From Thermofilum sp. NZ13 (lineage in GTDB: Archaea; Thermoproteota; Thermoprotei; Thermofilales; Thermofilaceae): 64,000 nucleotides of DNA. The notes beneath the pieces are model-generated. The model had not been told where the DNA came from and did not search any database. It saw only the letters and a list, made by a program, of their open reading frames with translations. How positions within the stretch are numbered: position 1 is the stretch's first letter; the number at the start of each line of letters is the position of its first letter. The stretch spans positions 1-64,000 of the forward strand of contig NDWX01000002.1 of the NCBI GenBank assembly GCA_002855745.1. The letters are read 5' to 3'. A program made the position numbers and the translations under genes. Shown here piece after piece: positions 26,554 through 35,264 of this stretch.

Positions 26554-27404
26554 AGCTTCTACAGCTACTAGAGGGGTCTTATAAGCCGCGTGCCGACGAG
26601 CTTCCCCTGTTATCCGAGGTTGCTAGGCTTAACAAGCTTCACTTAGCCTTCCTCAGGGCTGTAAGGGATAGCCTCCCGGGTGAATGGGCTTCTGAGGAGG
26701 AGAGGTTTAAGAGCTACGTTAGGAACTCGCTGGAGGTTGCAGGCGCATTGAGGGGCCTTAGATACGGCTTCTACAAGTTCCGGAGGCCGGTGGATCACGT
26801 CTCCGTTGACCTCGATTTATTGATACACGTTGACGACGTGGGGGAGGCTGTTAGGAGGCTTACTGCTAGGGGTTTCAGGATCGCGGTTCCAGAGCCCTAC
26901 ACGGTTACGCTTGGGCGTGGAGGCTTCATCGTGGACCTCTACACGCACCCGGCTTTCGCGTGGGTGGTCTACATGGATGGCTGGCGGCTCCTGAGGGACT
27001 ACGCGGAGGATTTCGAGGTCGAGGGGGTGGCGGTGAGGGGGCTGGCGAGGGAGGCTGAGGTGGCCGTCGCGGCGGCTCACGCGGTGTACAAGGAGCACAT
27101 GGTTCTGCTCATCGACTGCCTGACCTTGGAGCGGTGGCTGTCGAGGAGGGCTGTGGAGGCTTCGAGGGAGCTGGGGGTTGAGAGGGCGCTCTGGGCTGCG
27201 CTCTCTGCGTGCAGGTCGATTCGGGCTGGGTCTGCCGAGGCTCCCTACAGGCTGCCGCTCCCGCTCCTGGCTGGGGCCTACGCGGATAAGACTCTGAGTG
27301 ACGCGTGGTTCAGGGGGACTCTGCCGAACGCTCTCAGGTACCTTGCGGGGAGGGAGGGGGCGGGTCGTGTACTTCTGTCGAGGCTGACTAGGAGAAGCTA
27401 CTGA
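26535..27404 (+). CDS. Nucleotidyltransferase-fold protein (NTP_transf_5-like)
   Basis: GTG 26535, overlapping the kinase stop by 19 bp, gives 289 residues. The N-terminal helical part contains VARLNKLHLAFLRAV. The core has VDLDLLIHVDDVGEAVRRL (the D-x-D of the nucleotidyltransferase fold, set on a strand) and FIVDLYTHPAF (third acidic position). This matches PF14907-type uncharacterised nucleotidyltransferases, often found near polysaccharide genes. A decayed second copy of part of this gene lies near 29.2 kb. The pairing with the P-loop kinase suggests they work together; the substrate is unknown. Confidence 0.6.
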   Translation: MYGASLKLLQLLEGSYKPRADELPLLSEVARLNKLHLAFLRAVRDSLPGEWASEEERFKSYVRNSLEVAGALRGLRYGFYKFRRPVDHVSVDLDLLIHVDDVGEAVRRLTARGFRIAVPEPYTVTLGRGGFIVDLYTHPAFAWVVYMDGWRLLRDYAEDFEVEGVAVRGLAREAEVAVAAAHAVYKEHMVLLIDCLTLERWLSRRAVEASRELGVERALWAALSACRSIRAGSAEAPYRLPLPLLAGAYADKTLSDAWFRGTLPNALRYLAGREGAGRVLLSRLTRRSY

Positions 27405-27415
27405 GCCCCAGTGGG

Positions 27416-28217
27416 TTGCCGGTGGTTGTTGTGGCTTTGGGTGTTAATGGTGTTTCCGTTGTTACGACGACGTTTAACGAGAGGGATTACGTCGGAGTGT
27501 TTGTGGAGCGGGTTCGGGGTGCTTTGCGGGGTGTTCGGCACAGGGTGGTTGTGGTGGATGACTCGTCGCCTGATGGGACGTATTTGGAGGCTGCTCGGTG
27601 GGCTGATAGGGCTGTCTTGGTGCGGGGTGCTGGGCAGGCGGGTGGGCTTGCGGTGGGGTTGGGGGTTGCGAGGTTCCCGGTGGTGGTTACGCTGGACGTT
27701 GACCTTGAGAACCCGCCGGAGCTGATCCCGGTGCTTTTGAGGGGGTTCGCGGGGAGGGGGCTTGACCTGCTGGTGGCGTCGAGGACGTGGCTGCCGCGCT
27801 TCTCGGAGAGGTTAGCGTCGGCGGCTGTGGGTAGGGTTGTGGGGGGTGGGGGACGTGTTCTCGAACTTCAGGGTTTACAGGCGGGGGCTGTTCGCGGGCT
27901 TCAGGCCTGTGCTGGGCGAGAGCTTCGGCGGGGAGCTGCTCGCGTACGCGTGGGCGAGGGGGTTCAGGCTTGGGGAGCTTGTGTACGAGCCGCCTCCCAG
28001 GAGGGCTAGGCCGAGGATCGGGGGTAGGGTTAGGGCGAACGCGAGGATACTCGCGGCGACGGGGAGGCTCCTTCTCTACCTGGCATACCAGGGGGCTCCG
28101 CGGGCGAGGCTAGCGCGCGTGGCAGTGCGGGGCCCTGATGCAGGCTCTTCTGAGACGCTTTCCCAGCTCTGCCGGCAATCCCGGGAAGCCTCGGGGAAAG
28201 CAAAGGAAAAATTATAA
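27416..28217 (+). pseudogene. GT2 dolichyl-phosphate-mannose-synthase-like protein, frameshifted at a poly-G tract
   Basis: The first frame (from TTG 27416) has VSVVTTTFNERDYVGVFVER, VVVVDDSSPDGTY and VVTLDVDLENPPELIPVLL, giving the D-D and D-x-D sites of DPM synthases, through to VGRVVG. At a G-rich run (six G at 27841-27846, T, then five G) the frame changes by one base. The correct C-terminal half continues as VGDVFSNFRVYRRGLFAGF, then ESFGGELLAYAWARGFRLGE, to the stop at 28215-28217. The joined protein is about 265 residues, normal for the family. A single G insertion or loss restores it, so it may be switchable. Confidence 0.75.
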
Positions 28218-28219
28218 AT
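28211..28219 (+). promoter_or_regulatory. TATA box before the small frame at 28235
   Basis: The box attataaat lies 16-24 bp upstream of ATG 28235, consistent with a short-leader or leaderless transcript. Confidence 0.3.
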
Positions 28220-28234
28220 CAAACCATCGAGTGA

Positions 28235-28415
28235 ATGCTTGATTCGCTTGTGGCGGGTGCGAGCGCGCAGCTTGTTCCGCGTGTAGCGTTCCGGCGGCGT
28301 CAGCGGCGTCGAGGTTACGCTGGGGCCTGTCCGCGCCGCCCTCGCTAAGGCTAGGCGCTCAGGGTTCTACTGGAGGCTCTCCCTGGAGAGGATCAGGGAT
28401 GCTCTGGGAGCATGA
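28235..28415 (+). pseudogene. Small basic protein of unknown function, frameshifted
   Basis: From ATG 28235 the frame reads MLDSLVAGASAQLVPRVAFR, then becomes Arg-rich and stops. The adjoining frame continues VEVTLGPVRAALAKARRSGF and ends YWRLSLERIRDALGA at TGA 28413-28415. The two parts plausibly belong to one protein of about 59 residues broken by an indel near 28310-28325. I do not recognise the family. Confidence 0.3.
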
Positions 28416-28595
28416 GTACAGGTTCTTCAGAGTGCTGGTTCGAGCTTCATAACCTGCTTCTCGCAGAACTAGCTTTCTGCGCTCGGCTTAAAAGTGCAGG
28501 CTAGTCGTCGTACTGGCAGTTACTGAGTTGTGGAAAGTTTATAGAACTGCTTTCCTCCGCATGCAGAGGTGGGCTTCAACTGTGGAGTGGTTAAT

Positions 28596-28955
28596 ATGGG
28601 TTTTGTTTATATTGACGTTATTGTCCATGGGTATAGGTCGTCGAGGAGCGTTAGGATGCTTTCTGATGCTGGCTCTACCTACATAGTCCTTGGATCCGAT
28701 GTTATTGAGGAGCTCGGCCTCTACGAAACGCCTTATACAGCTGAGGTAACCCTAGCTGATGGGAGAAGAATTAGGACCAAGCTGTATCTAGCCGAAGTCG
28801 AGGTTAAGGGCAGAAGGGGGCCTACCTTCGTAGCCGAGCTGAATACACCGACACCCTTGCTGGGGGTTTACGCGCTTGAGGCTCTGGGCTTTAAAGTTAA
28901 TCCAAGAACAGGAGAGATAGAGGAGATATCACCAGAGGGAGGTTACCTGCTATAA
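28596..28955 (+). CDS. Retropepsin-like aspartic protease domain protein
   Basis: ATG 28596 gives 119 residues. The core MLSDAGSTYIVLGSDVIEEL corresponds to the D-T/S-G-A flap region of single-domain retropepsins, with DAG in place of DTG/DSG. The end, PTPLLGVYALEALGFKVNP, matches the conserved G-x-x-x-L-E-x-L-G turn. Archaeal proteins of this family are small, dimeric and of unknown target. Decayed relatives lie on the minus strand at 33.7-34.2 kb and 37.1-37.3 kb. The DAG variant may lower activity. Confidence 0.6.
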   Translation: MGFVYIDVIVHGYRSSRSVRMLSDAGSTYIVLGSDVIEELGLYETPYTAEVTLADGRRIRTKLYLAEVEVKGRRGPTFVAELNTPTPLLGVYALEALGFKVNPRTGEIEEISPEGGYLL

Positions 28956-28957
28956 GG

Positions 28958-29003
28958 GAGCGCATGAGGGATTTTAGAAGGGTTTACAGGAGTATGACCG
29001 GGG
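28958..29003 (+). pseudogene. Fragment duplicated from the 3' end of rmlD
   Basis: This stretch encodes ERMRDFRRVYRSMTG and closely matches the last 46 bases of rmlD (25316-25361, ECVRDFIRVYRCMTG). It is too short to function. It marks the left part of a decayed second copy of the rml-to-nucleotidyltransferase block. Confidence 0.6.
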
Positions 29004-29169
29004 CCTTGCTTGAGTCTGGGGCTGCTTCGGGATCATTGGGAAGTTCTTTGAAGAAGGGAGGCCTGGCGGCGTGAGAGCCTAGACAGGAGCTTGGGCGCAG
29101 TGGGATTTACCGAGGGTTTTCAGGCTATGTAGCTCTCGCTCTCTAACCTTCCTGTTGTCGGGTTCGGCC

Positions 29170-29300
29170 ACATCCCACGCCGCACACAAGGAGCGGACCT
29201 TCACGTTGAACGAGTTCTTCACGGTTGAGAGATGGTTATCTGAGAAAACCGTAAGACTTGCCTAAGAGCTTAGGTGCGAGAATGCCTTAGATTCGCCTTA
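29170..29300 (+). pseudogene. Fragment of a second NTP_transf_5-like gene
   Basis: The frame reads SHAAHKERTFTLNEFFTVER then WLSEKTVRLA, a TAA, then ELRCENAL. It aligns with AHAVYKEHMVLLIDCLTLER and WLSRRAVEASRELGVERAL in the intact gene at 26535. The rest is not recognisable. It lies 165 bp after the rmlD fragment, in the same order as the intact block. Confidence 0.6.
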
Positions 29301-29626
29301 AGCCTGAATAGGAGAATCCGCTTAGGTTTGGTTGAAGCGCCATATGAAGTTCAGTCCCATTGTGGCTAGCTATGTTGCTGCAAAAATTCCGGGGCGACGA
29401 TCTTACAAGAGCGACCTCGGCGTGCGTGCTGAAAACCTTAACCAGCAAGCGTGCAGGCAAGCTGTTGATGTCGAAACCCGCGAGGGAGACGTACTAGCGT
29501 CAAACTCGAGCATCTTGTAGTTCCTGGCCATTTCAAGAACCCTTGCACCAAATATGTAGCAGGAGGTCGTAACAACACGCGTACAGAACATTTATATTCC
29601 CTCATAACCATAATCGGAGTTGAGCG

Positions 29627-30373
29627 ATGGAGCTGGTGGAGCTTAAGTCGAGGGTTCTTAGGCTTTTGAGGGAGGATGAGGAGTTTAGGTACGCGGTAGC
29701 GGGTTTGATAGGCTTGGATGATGTGCTGAGGAGGCTTGACAGGCACGAGGAGAGGATGGTTAAGCTGGAGGAGAGAATGCTTAAGGTTGAGGAGGAGCTT
29801 GTGAAGCTTAGGGAGGATATGAACAGGGGCTTTGAGAGGCATGATAAAGAGATAGCTGAACTCAGAGAAGATATGAACAAGCTAAGAGAGGATATGATCA
29901 GAGGGTTTGAGAGACACGATAAAGAGATAGCCGAATTTAGACAGGAAATGAACAAACTTAGAGAGGATATGAACAGGGGCTTTGAGCTTGTTAACCGCCA
30001 TCTCTCTGCTTTAGGTGCGAGGTGGGGGATAATGGCTGAGGATGCGTTTAGGGAGGGTTTGAGGGGGGTTCTTGAAAAAGAATTTGGATTTAAAGTTGAG
30101 AGGTGGAGTGCGTACGATGAGAAAGGTAGAGTATTTGGGTATCCAAGTGAAGTTGAATTAGATGTTGCAATTAAAGATGGAAAGATTATATTAATAGAAG
30201 TAGCATCTCACGTAAGGGCATCAGATATATATGAGTTCAAGAGAAAAGCAGAGCTTTATGCAGAGAAAACCGGAAATAAGCCTGAAAAACTCATGGTAGT
30301 AACTCCGTATATAGAAGAAAAAGCAATAGAGGCTTCTAAAAAGCTAGGAATAGAAGTATACACAAAGGTCTGA
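29627..30373 (+). CDS. Coiled-coil plus PD-(D/E)XK-like nuclease-fold protein, copy 1 (tail type A)
   Basis: A 248-residue protein from ATG 29627. Residues 1-40 are the family's constant head (LLREDEEFRYAVAGLIGLDD). Residues 40-125 form a coiled coil with heptads of the KLREDMNRGFERHDKEIAEL type. The tail has YPSEVELDVAIKDGKIILIE, where D, an acidic residue and IIxIE lie as in PD-(D/E)XK folds, but the usual E-x-K is E-V-A. It resembles archaeal DUF3782-type proteins, whose role is unknown. From about 30085 the codons turn strongly AT-rich while the preceding 95 bp match copy 2 almost exactly, so the gene is a mosaic. A TATA-like box lies at 29590-29598. Confidence 0.7.
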   Translation: MELVELKSRVLRLLREDEEFRYAVAGLIGLDDVLRRLDRHEERMVKLEERMLKVEEELVKLREDMNRGFERHDKEIAELREDMNKLREDMIRGFERHDKEIAEFRQEMNKLREDMNRGFELVNRHLSALGARWGIMAEDAFREGLRGVLEKEFGFKVERWSAYDEKGRVFGYPSEVELDVAIKDGKIILIEVASHVRASDIYEFKRKAELYAEKTGNKPEKLMVVTPYIEEKAIEASKKLGIEVYTKV

Positions 30374-30426
30374 AGAATAATAACTCCTAGCTGGATGTAA
30401 TCTAGTTGCTGGAGGTGTAGCACATA

Positions 30427-31316
30427 ATATGGGGGTGTGGGAAGGCTTTACAGCGCTGTGAGGCGCATTTTAATTGCAAGGCTCGCTGGAAGGCACTTGA
30501 GGAGTCTGGCCGAAGGTGTCAGCTCCCTGATGATGTCATTGACTTGGCTTTTGAATTCAGGTGCGGGGATCGATAGCGAGCGCTATGCTAGGTCGTGATA
30601 CATATTGATACAGGGCCTGCTCAGGTATATGAGGAGATCCTTGGGCTCGCCAAGCTTGTCGGTGGGCTCGAGCTTGAAGCTGTCTTGGAGATCGGTACAG
30701 CTGGCGGCGGAACGCTGTTTATGTGGTGTAGGCTCGCCTCAGACGATGCTAAGACCATCAGCGTAGACCTTCCCGGAGGCCCCCTTCGGAGGCGGGTACC
30801 CCACGTGGAGGGCAGCTCTCTACAAGTACTTCAAGAAGCCCAGTCAAAGGCTCTGCCTCATCGGAGGGGATTCGCGCGACCCGAGAGCACTTGAAGAGGT
30901 TAGGAGGATTCTCGGAGGCGAAGCTGGACTTCCTATTCATCGGCGGGGATCACACGTATGAGGGGGTTAGAATGGACTTCGAGATGTACTCGCCACTTGT
31001 GAGGAGTTGTGGTATCGTGGTGTTCCATGATATCGTGCCCGGCCCGGAGAATGTTGGAGGTGCGCCAAGGTTTTGGGGTATTTCAAATAAACATCGATGT
31101 GCAAAGATTGTCGCGGATGTTGGTTGTGGCAAGGTGGAACTAGCCGTTGTTCAGCCGCCGAACTTACAATACCCCTTTGAGCCGCACATGGATGGCCGCT
31201 ACTGTGCCTTTTACCGAGGGGAATTCAATCGAGAATCTTCAAAATGGTCGGCTACTCTTACGTCAATATGGAAGCCACGATTAAAAGAGCTTTTTAAAAT
31301 GCTGACCTTAAACTGA
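30427..31316 (+). pseudogene. Second, heavily decayed copy of the SAM methyltransferase
   Basis: It matches the gene at 20410-21178: VGRLYSAVRRILIARLAGRH, AVLEIGTAGGGTLFMWCRL, ISVDLPGG, then after an extra C (30780-30784) FGGGYPTWRAALYKYFKK, then after another shift LDFLFIGGDHTYEGVRMDFE and VVFHDIVPGPENVGG. At least three frameshifts are needed. After FW near 31080 the C-terminus departs from copy 1 and ends KELFKMLTLN, possibly from another gene. Asp in FLFIDGDHTY is Gly here. Confidence 0.7.
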
Positions 31317-31518
31317 AAGAAACGGTAAAAGTTTATCGCTTGAGCATAATGAAGCCTCTACCCTTAGCCCCAGCCTACACCTTCATAGCTGAAAAGGGGG
31401 ATCGTAAACAATCTAATCCGGATATGTAAGTAGGGAGCTAAAAGAGACCTGTCGGTGGATGGAAGATGGGTATTTATTTAAGCCTTGAGGGATCTGGCAT
31501 GACCTGGGGGTAGATGTG

Positions 31519-31740
31519 ATGGCTAGGGTTGTTCGCGCTAGGTATGAGAATGGTGTTTTGAGGCCTCTGGAGAGGCTCGATCTTGAGGAGGGGGTGGAGG
31601 TGAGGGTTTCGATTCTACCCAGGGAGTTTCCCGAGCTCGTTGAGGAGGTGGAGGTTGAGGCTAGAGAGGGTGTTGATAAGGTTATTAGAGAAGGTAGGGA
31701 GCGTTGGGTAGAGTGGTGCTCGGCGCGAATGTCATCGTGA
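31519..31740 (+). CDS. AF2212/DUF104-type antitoxin
   Basis: A 73-residue protein from ATG 31519. It starts ARVVRARYENGVLRPLERLD, then LEEGVEVRVSILPREF, the beta-rich N-terminal domain of DUF104 antitoxins that pair with PIN toxins. The C-terminal helix (VDKVIREGRERWVEW) would bind the toxin. It overlaps the PIN gene by 37 bp, as expected for an operon. A TATA-like box (tatttattt) lies near 31470. The partner toxin is broken, so this may be an orphan antitoxin. Confidence 0.72.
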   Translation: MARVVRARYENGVLRPLERLDLEEGVEVRVSILPREFPELVEEVEVEAREGVDKVIREGRERWVEWCSARMSS

Positions 31741-32206
31741 AAGCCGTTCTGAAACCGGGCAAGTGGTTGCCGAGGAGCGTTTACGAGCGTGAGCTTGAAA
31801 CCCATAGGAAGTCAAGGCTACTGGTCAGGTTGTTGAATGAGAAAGGGGTTGAGCTCCTCGTACCTTTCGCTGCTCTTGTAGAGGTAGCGGGTGTGTTGAC
31901 TAGGTTAGCATCGAGAGACCTGGCTGTGAGGGTGGATGGGTCGCTGAGAACCTCGAGGAGATACCGCATAGTGTACGAGGATGAGATTGGGGATTACGTC
32001 ATCGAAACGGCCCTTAGCACTGGCTCAAGTGGCTTCGATATCTATTCATAGCTACAGCCAAGCTTTACAACGCGGCACCGGTGACGGATGATGAGCCTAT
32101 GTCCATGCAAGCAGAACGCGTAGGAGTGAATACGATCCTTGTAAGGAAGACAAGTACCGAGGAACTGATAGCCAAGATCAATGAATTGGTGGGGATGACT
32201 CGGTGA
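31704..32206 (+). pseudogene. PIN-domain toxin, frameshifted and missing its first catalytic Asp
   Basis: The first frame (TTG 31704) starts GRVVLGANVIVKAVLKPGKW. The family motif here is VVLDANV, and Gly replaces the first metal-binding Asp. VEVAGVLTRLASRDLAVRV follows. At about 32040 one base is lost. The correct sequence continues as FIATAKLYNAAPVTDDEPMS, then NTILVRKTSTEEL, to TGA 32204-32206. Both the Asp loss and the frameshift point to an inactive toxin. Confidence 0.65.
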
Positions 32207-32974
32207 TGCGTGCTAGTGCAATCACGCACGGCTATGGGGTTAACGTGTTAAGCAAGAACCTTAGATAGACTGATGTCGATAACGGGAGCGGCCTCAACTG
32301 TGGTTTTCGCGTAAGCTAGTTAATGAGCCAGGGTTAAAGTTAACAGGTGGGATATTCGGTAGTAACTGCCGAAGATAAAATGGAGCCGAGGTTCTTATGG
32401 GTCGGTGTATGCATAGTGGCGTGGAGATGTTGAGTGCTGTGGAGAGGCTTCTCGAGGCTGTGGCTAAGGGGCTTAGGAAGCGTGGTTGCAGTACTATCCT
32501 GTCGAAGGATGTAGATGCTAGCTTCGTGGCGCTGGCTGCGAGCTTAGCGAGTTTCAAGCTTCGAGCTATAACCACGGTCTTCTATTGGGAAGTGCCAGAC
32601 CTACGCTATCGAGGCCAGTGACTAGGAAGTTTGAGGCGAGGCCGACATGTAAAGATGCGAGGGTTTTCACATAGCGTGTCTCGCTCGTAACATGGTACTT
32701 ACTATACAGTTTATTGCTTGTTTAAGCCTGTTCTCTGGTTGGCTATGCCCCTAATTTTTTGAAGCATATCAGTAGCTGAGTAGAGTCTAGGCTCTTTTCT
32801 GGGGTGAATGATGGGCACGTCCACTAGAGGTATGTGCTACATAGTTTTTCGAGCGCTAGCCTGTTGCTAAATTAATGTTTTACACGTTTATCTGTACCAG
32901 GCTCGCGGCATCTTAACCTTAGCTGGGTGAAGCAGTAAATTTAAGATGCGGCGATCATCGTATGCTGGAAGGCT
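32207..32974. other. Long gap with at most one small hypothetical frame
   Basis: Apart from the weak frame at 32397-32621 nothing coding is recognisable. 32640-32970 is AT-richer and holds several stop codons in all frames. TATA-like patches near 32700-32740 and 32925-32945 are possible promoters; the latter would serve the PaREP1 gene at 32975. Confidence 0.4.
32397..32621 (+). CDS. Hypothetical small protein
   Basis: A 74-residue frame with helical content (MLSAVERLLEAVAKGLRKRG and DASFVALAASLASFKL). I do not recognise a family. Adjacent-frame sequence after 32580 looks equally coding-like, so a frameshift cannot be excluded. It may be a gene fragment. Confidence 0.25.
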   Translation: MGRCMHSGVEMLSAVERLLEAVAKGLRKRGCSTILSKDVDASFVALAASLASFKLRAITTVFYWEVPDLRYRGQ

Positions 32975-33499
32975 ATGTCGTTAAGTGAGGCTGTTGCAAT
33001 ACCTAAGGTTATTGCTGACAAGGTTAGGAGCTTAAGTGCTGACCTGGAATCGTATGTTGTGGAGAAGCTTCTCCACGAGCTTAAGCTGGATCCCAACGAT
33101 GAGGCTAGGGTTCACTTCGAACTCGCTGAAAAATATTTCAGGGAGGGCTCCGAGCTTGTGGACAAGGACTCTGCCCAGGCGAGCGAGAAACTGTATAAGG
33201 CAGCTGAGGAGGTCGTGAAGGCGTTAGCCTATAACCTGGGCTTAACCGAAGTGCTTGGAAGAGATAGAGAGAGGGGTAGATGGACTGTGACCGACCTTGA
33301 GGTTGTTGCCCGCGAAGCCGCCAGGAGGATCGACGAGGAAATCTACATCGGTTGGGATAGAGCCAACTACCTACACGTATGGGGATTCCATGAGGGTAAA
33401 CTTGATAAGGAAGCCGTTAAAGAGAGGCTACCATACATTGAGAGGATGATTAAAATATTAAGAGAAGCCTCGCAGAAGAGACCGCCAGGAAACCCCTAA
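32975..33499 (+). CDS. PaREP1-family protein
   Basis: A 174-residue protein from ATG 32975. HFELAEKYFREGSELVDKDS followed by AQASEKLYKAAEEVVKALAY is the PaREP1 signature (helical, HEPN-like hairpins), and the end carries YLHVWGFHEGKLDKEAV. PaREP1 genes form large multigene families in Thermoproteales; their role is unknown, and a HEPN-like fold has been suggested. It is the only intact PaREP1 gene here; broken relatives are at 37346, 41424 and 44080. Confidence 0.8.
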   Translation: MSLSEAVAIPKVIADKVRSLSADLESYVVEKLLHELKLDPNDEARVHFELAEKYFREGSELVDKDSAQASEKLYKAAEEVVKALAYNLGLTEVLGRDRERGRWTVTDLEVVAREAARRIDEEIYIGWDRANYLHVWGFHEGKLDKEAVKERLPYIERMIKILREASQKRPPGNP

Positions 33500-33739
33500 C
33501 TTCACTTAGGGGGTGAATAGGTAAAAGGCCTAAATACTTCTGGATCCCCTTTAAGGTGGGAATGCTTCCCGGTGACGGAGCCCTGTGCTCTGAGCCTGCT
33601 GAGGATAGCCCATGGGTTAATGAGATCTATGGGATGAGGGAGCAGCGACACCCCCAGAACCTTCTAAGTTTATCTGCGGTATTGTATCTAGACTTAGCGG
33701 GCTTAAGGTTTTCGATACAAACAGGTATTTCTACCCCCA

Positions 33740-34221
33740 CTTACCTACGGGAAGGAGAGTGCTTGAAGCTCGCCTCAGCCCTGCTCTTCTCTCCAATCTT
33801 CCCGTTGCCGGTTTCGGCCCTATCCCCGCTCTCTCCAGGGTTTGAAGGCCTGGGATCAGGTGCTCATCCGATTTGTCTCTCCGGAGATCCTCCCTTACTT
33901 CTCTAGGTGTTTCGGCAACCGATACAGCCTCGGACTTCAAGGCCTCACCTTCTAAGACGAGCTCAGGGGATCAGAGCCTCCGCTGCTTCGACTCCGTGGC
34001 CGGATACCGGTATAAGGCTTAGCCCCCGTGTACTCAACCCCGATGCGTTCCGCCAGGCTCCTGTCCACTGAGGCCATCCTGGCCCCTGTCTCGACGAGAG
34101 CATTGCTCGCTATGTAGCTATTCTCTGACCCAATGAGCTTCACCGCTGCTCTTACTGTGACTAACCGTGAGCACCGCGCATCCGATCCCTCGACCCCTTT
34201 ATATACTCGTTGGCTTCGCAA
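33740..34221 (-). pseudogene. Retropepsin-like aspartic protease, frameshifted
   Basis: On the minus strand the first frame reads AAVKLIGSENSYIASNALVE then TGARMASVDRSLAERIGVEY, the D-T-G-A site with Asp replaced by Glu. Frames then change at least twice, near 34000 and 33970. The end reads EHLIPGLQTLERAGIGPKPA then TGRLE, the conserved C-terminal turn of these proteases. It is related to the intact gene at 28596. An active-site change plus multiple shifts indicates a dead gene. Confidence 0.55.
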
Positions 34222-34344
34222 TTAGGGAATTCGTATGGGTTTTAGTAGTCATCATCAAGATCGAGGGCTTTTGTGATAGGAAGTCATGACGGTCGTGCGT
34301 ACGAAAGTTTATTATTTCCTTTTATACCTATGTAGAGTTGAGCG

Positions 34345-35124
34345 ATGGAGTTAGTGGAGCTTAAGTCGAGGGTTCTTAGGCTGTTGAGGGAGGATGAGGA
34401 GTTTAGGTACGCGGTAGCGGGTTTGATAGGCCTTGATGAGGTGCTGAAGAGGCTTGATCGCCATGAGGAGAGGATGGTTAAGCTGGAGGAGAGGATGCTT
34501 AAGGTTGAGGAGGAGCTCGTGAAGCTTAGGGAGGATATGAACAAGCTTAGGGAGGATATGATTAGGGGCTTTGAGAGGCATGATAAAGAGATAGCTGAGC
34601 TTAGAGAAGATATGAAGAGAGGTTTTGAAAGATATGATAGGGAACTCGCTAAGCTCAGGGAGGATATGAATAAGGGCTTTGAGAGGTACGACAGGGAAAT
34701 CGCCAGGCTTAGAGAAGATATGAACAGGGGCTTTGAGCTCGTTAACCGCCATCTCTCTGCTTTAGGTGCGAGGTGGGGGATAATGGCTGAGGATGCGTTT
34801 AGGGAGGGTTTGAGGGGGGTTCTTGAAAAGGAGTTGGGCTTGAGGGTTGAGAGGTGGAGTGCGTACGATGAGGCGGGTGAAGTTTTTGGGTACCCGAGTG
34901 AGGTTGAGGTGGATATTGCGGTGAAGGACGGAAAGATCATACTAATCGAGGTGTCGTCTCATGTAAGAGCATCAGATGTGTACTGTTTCAAGAGGAAGGC
35001 TGAGTTTTATGCGAAGAAGACGGGGGAGAAGCCTGAAAGGCTCGTGATGATTACTCCATATGCAGAGGAAAGAGCGGTAGAAGCTTCTAAGAAGCTGGGG
35101 ATAGAAGTATACACAAAAGTCTAG
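34345..35124 (+). CDS. Coiled-coil plus PD-(D/E)XK-like nuclease-fold protein, copy 2 (tail type A)
   Basis: A 259-residue protein from ATG 34345. The constant head (residues 1-42) is followed by a longer coiled coil with repeats such as KLREDMNKGFERYDREIARL and by the type A tail YPSEVEVDIAVKDGKIILIE, whose next residues VSS replace the usual xK. The 5' 126 bp are almost identical to those of copy 3 (35265), while the tail matches copy 1. The C-terminus (KKLGIEVYTKV) is also shared with copy 1. Its promoter region (tttattatttcc and gagttgagcgatggag) is close to that of copy 1. Confidence 0.72.
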   Translation: MELVELKSRVLRLLREDEEFRYAVAGLIGLDEVLKRLDRHEERMVKLEERMLKVEEELVKLREDMNKLREDMIRGFERHDKEIAELREDMKRGFERYDRELAKLREDMNKGFERYDREIARLREDMNRGFELVNRHLSALGARWGIMAEDAFREGLRGVLEKELGLRVERWSAYDEAGEVFGYPSEVEVDIAVKDGKIILIEVSSHVRASDVYCFKRKAEFYAKKTGEKPERLVMITPYAEERAVEASKKLGIEVYTKV

Positions 35125-35264
35125 TAAACTGTGCAATCCGGGAAGCATGGTGAAAATTCCAAGGTCTATGCGTATAACGGCAACGGTCGTCATCCTCCAA
35201 GGCTGGCTCTCGGAGTTGCTTCAGTTTAGTATGTTTTTATTCCCCTCACAGCTGGAGATTATAG

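Noticed and set aside
33556-33906. Plus-strand 116-codon open frame
   Set aside because: No family resemblance, and it overlaps the minus-strand retropepsin remnant that does have conserved motifs.
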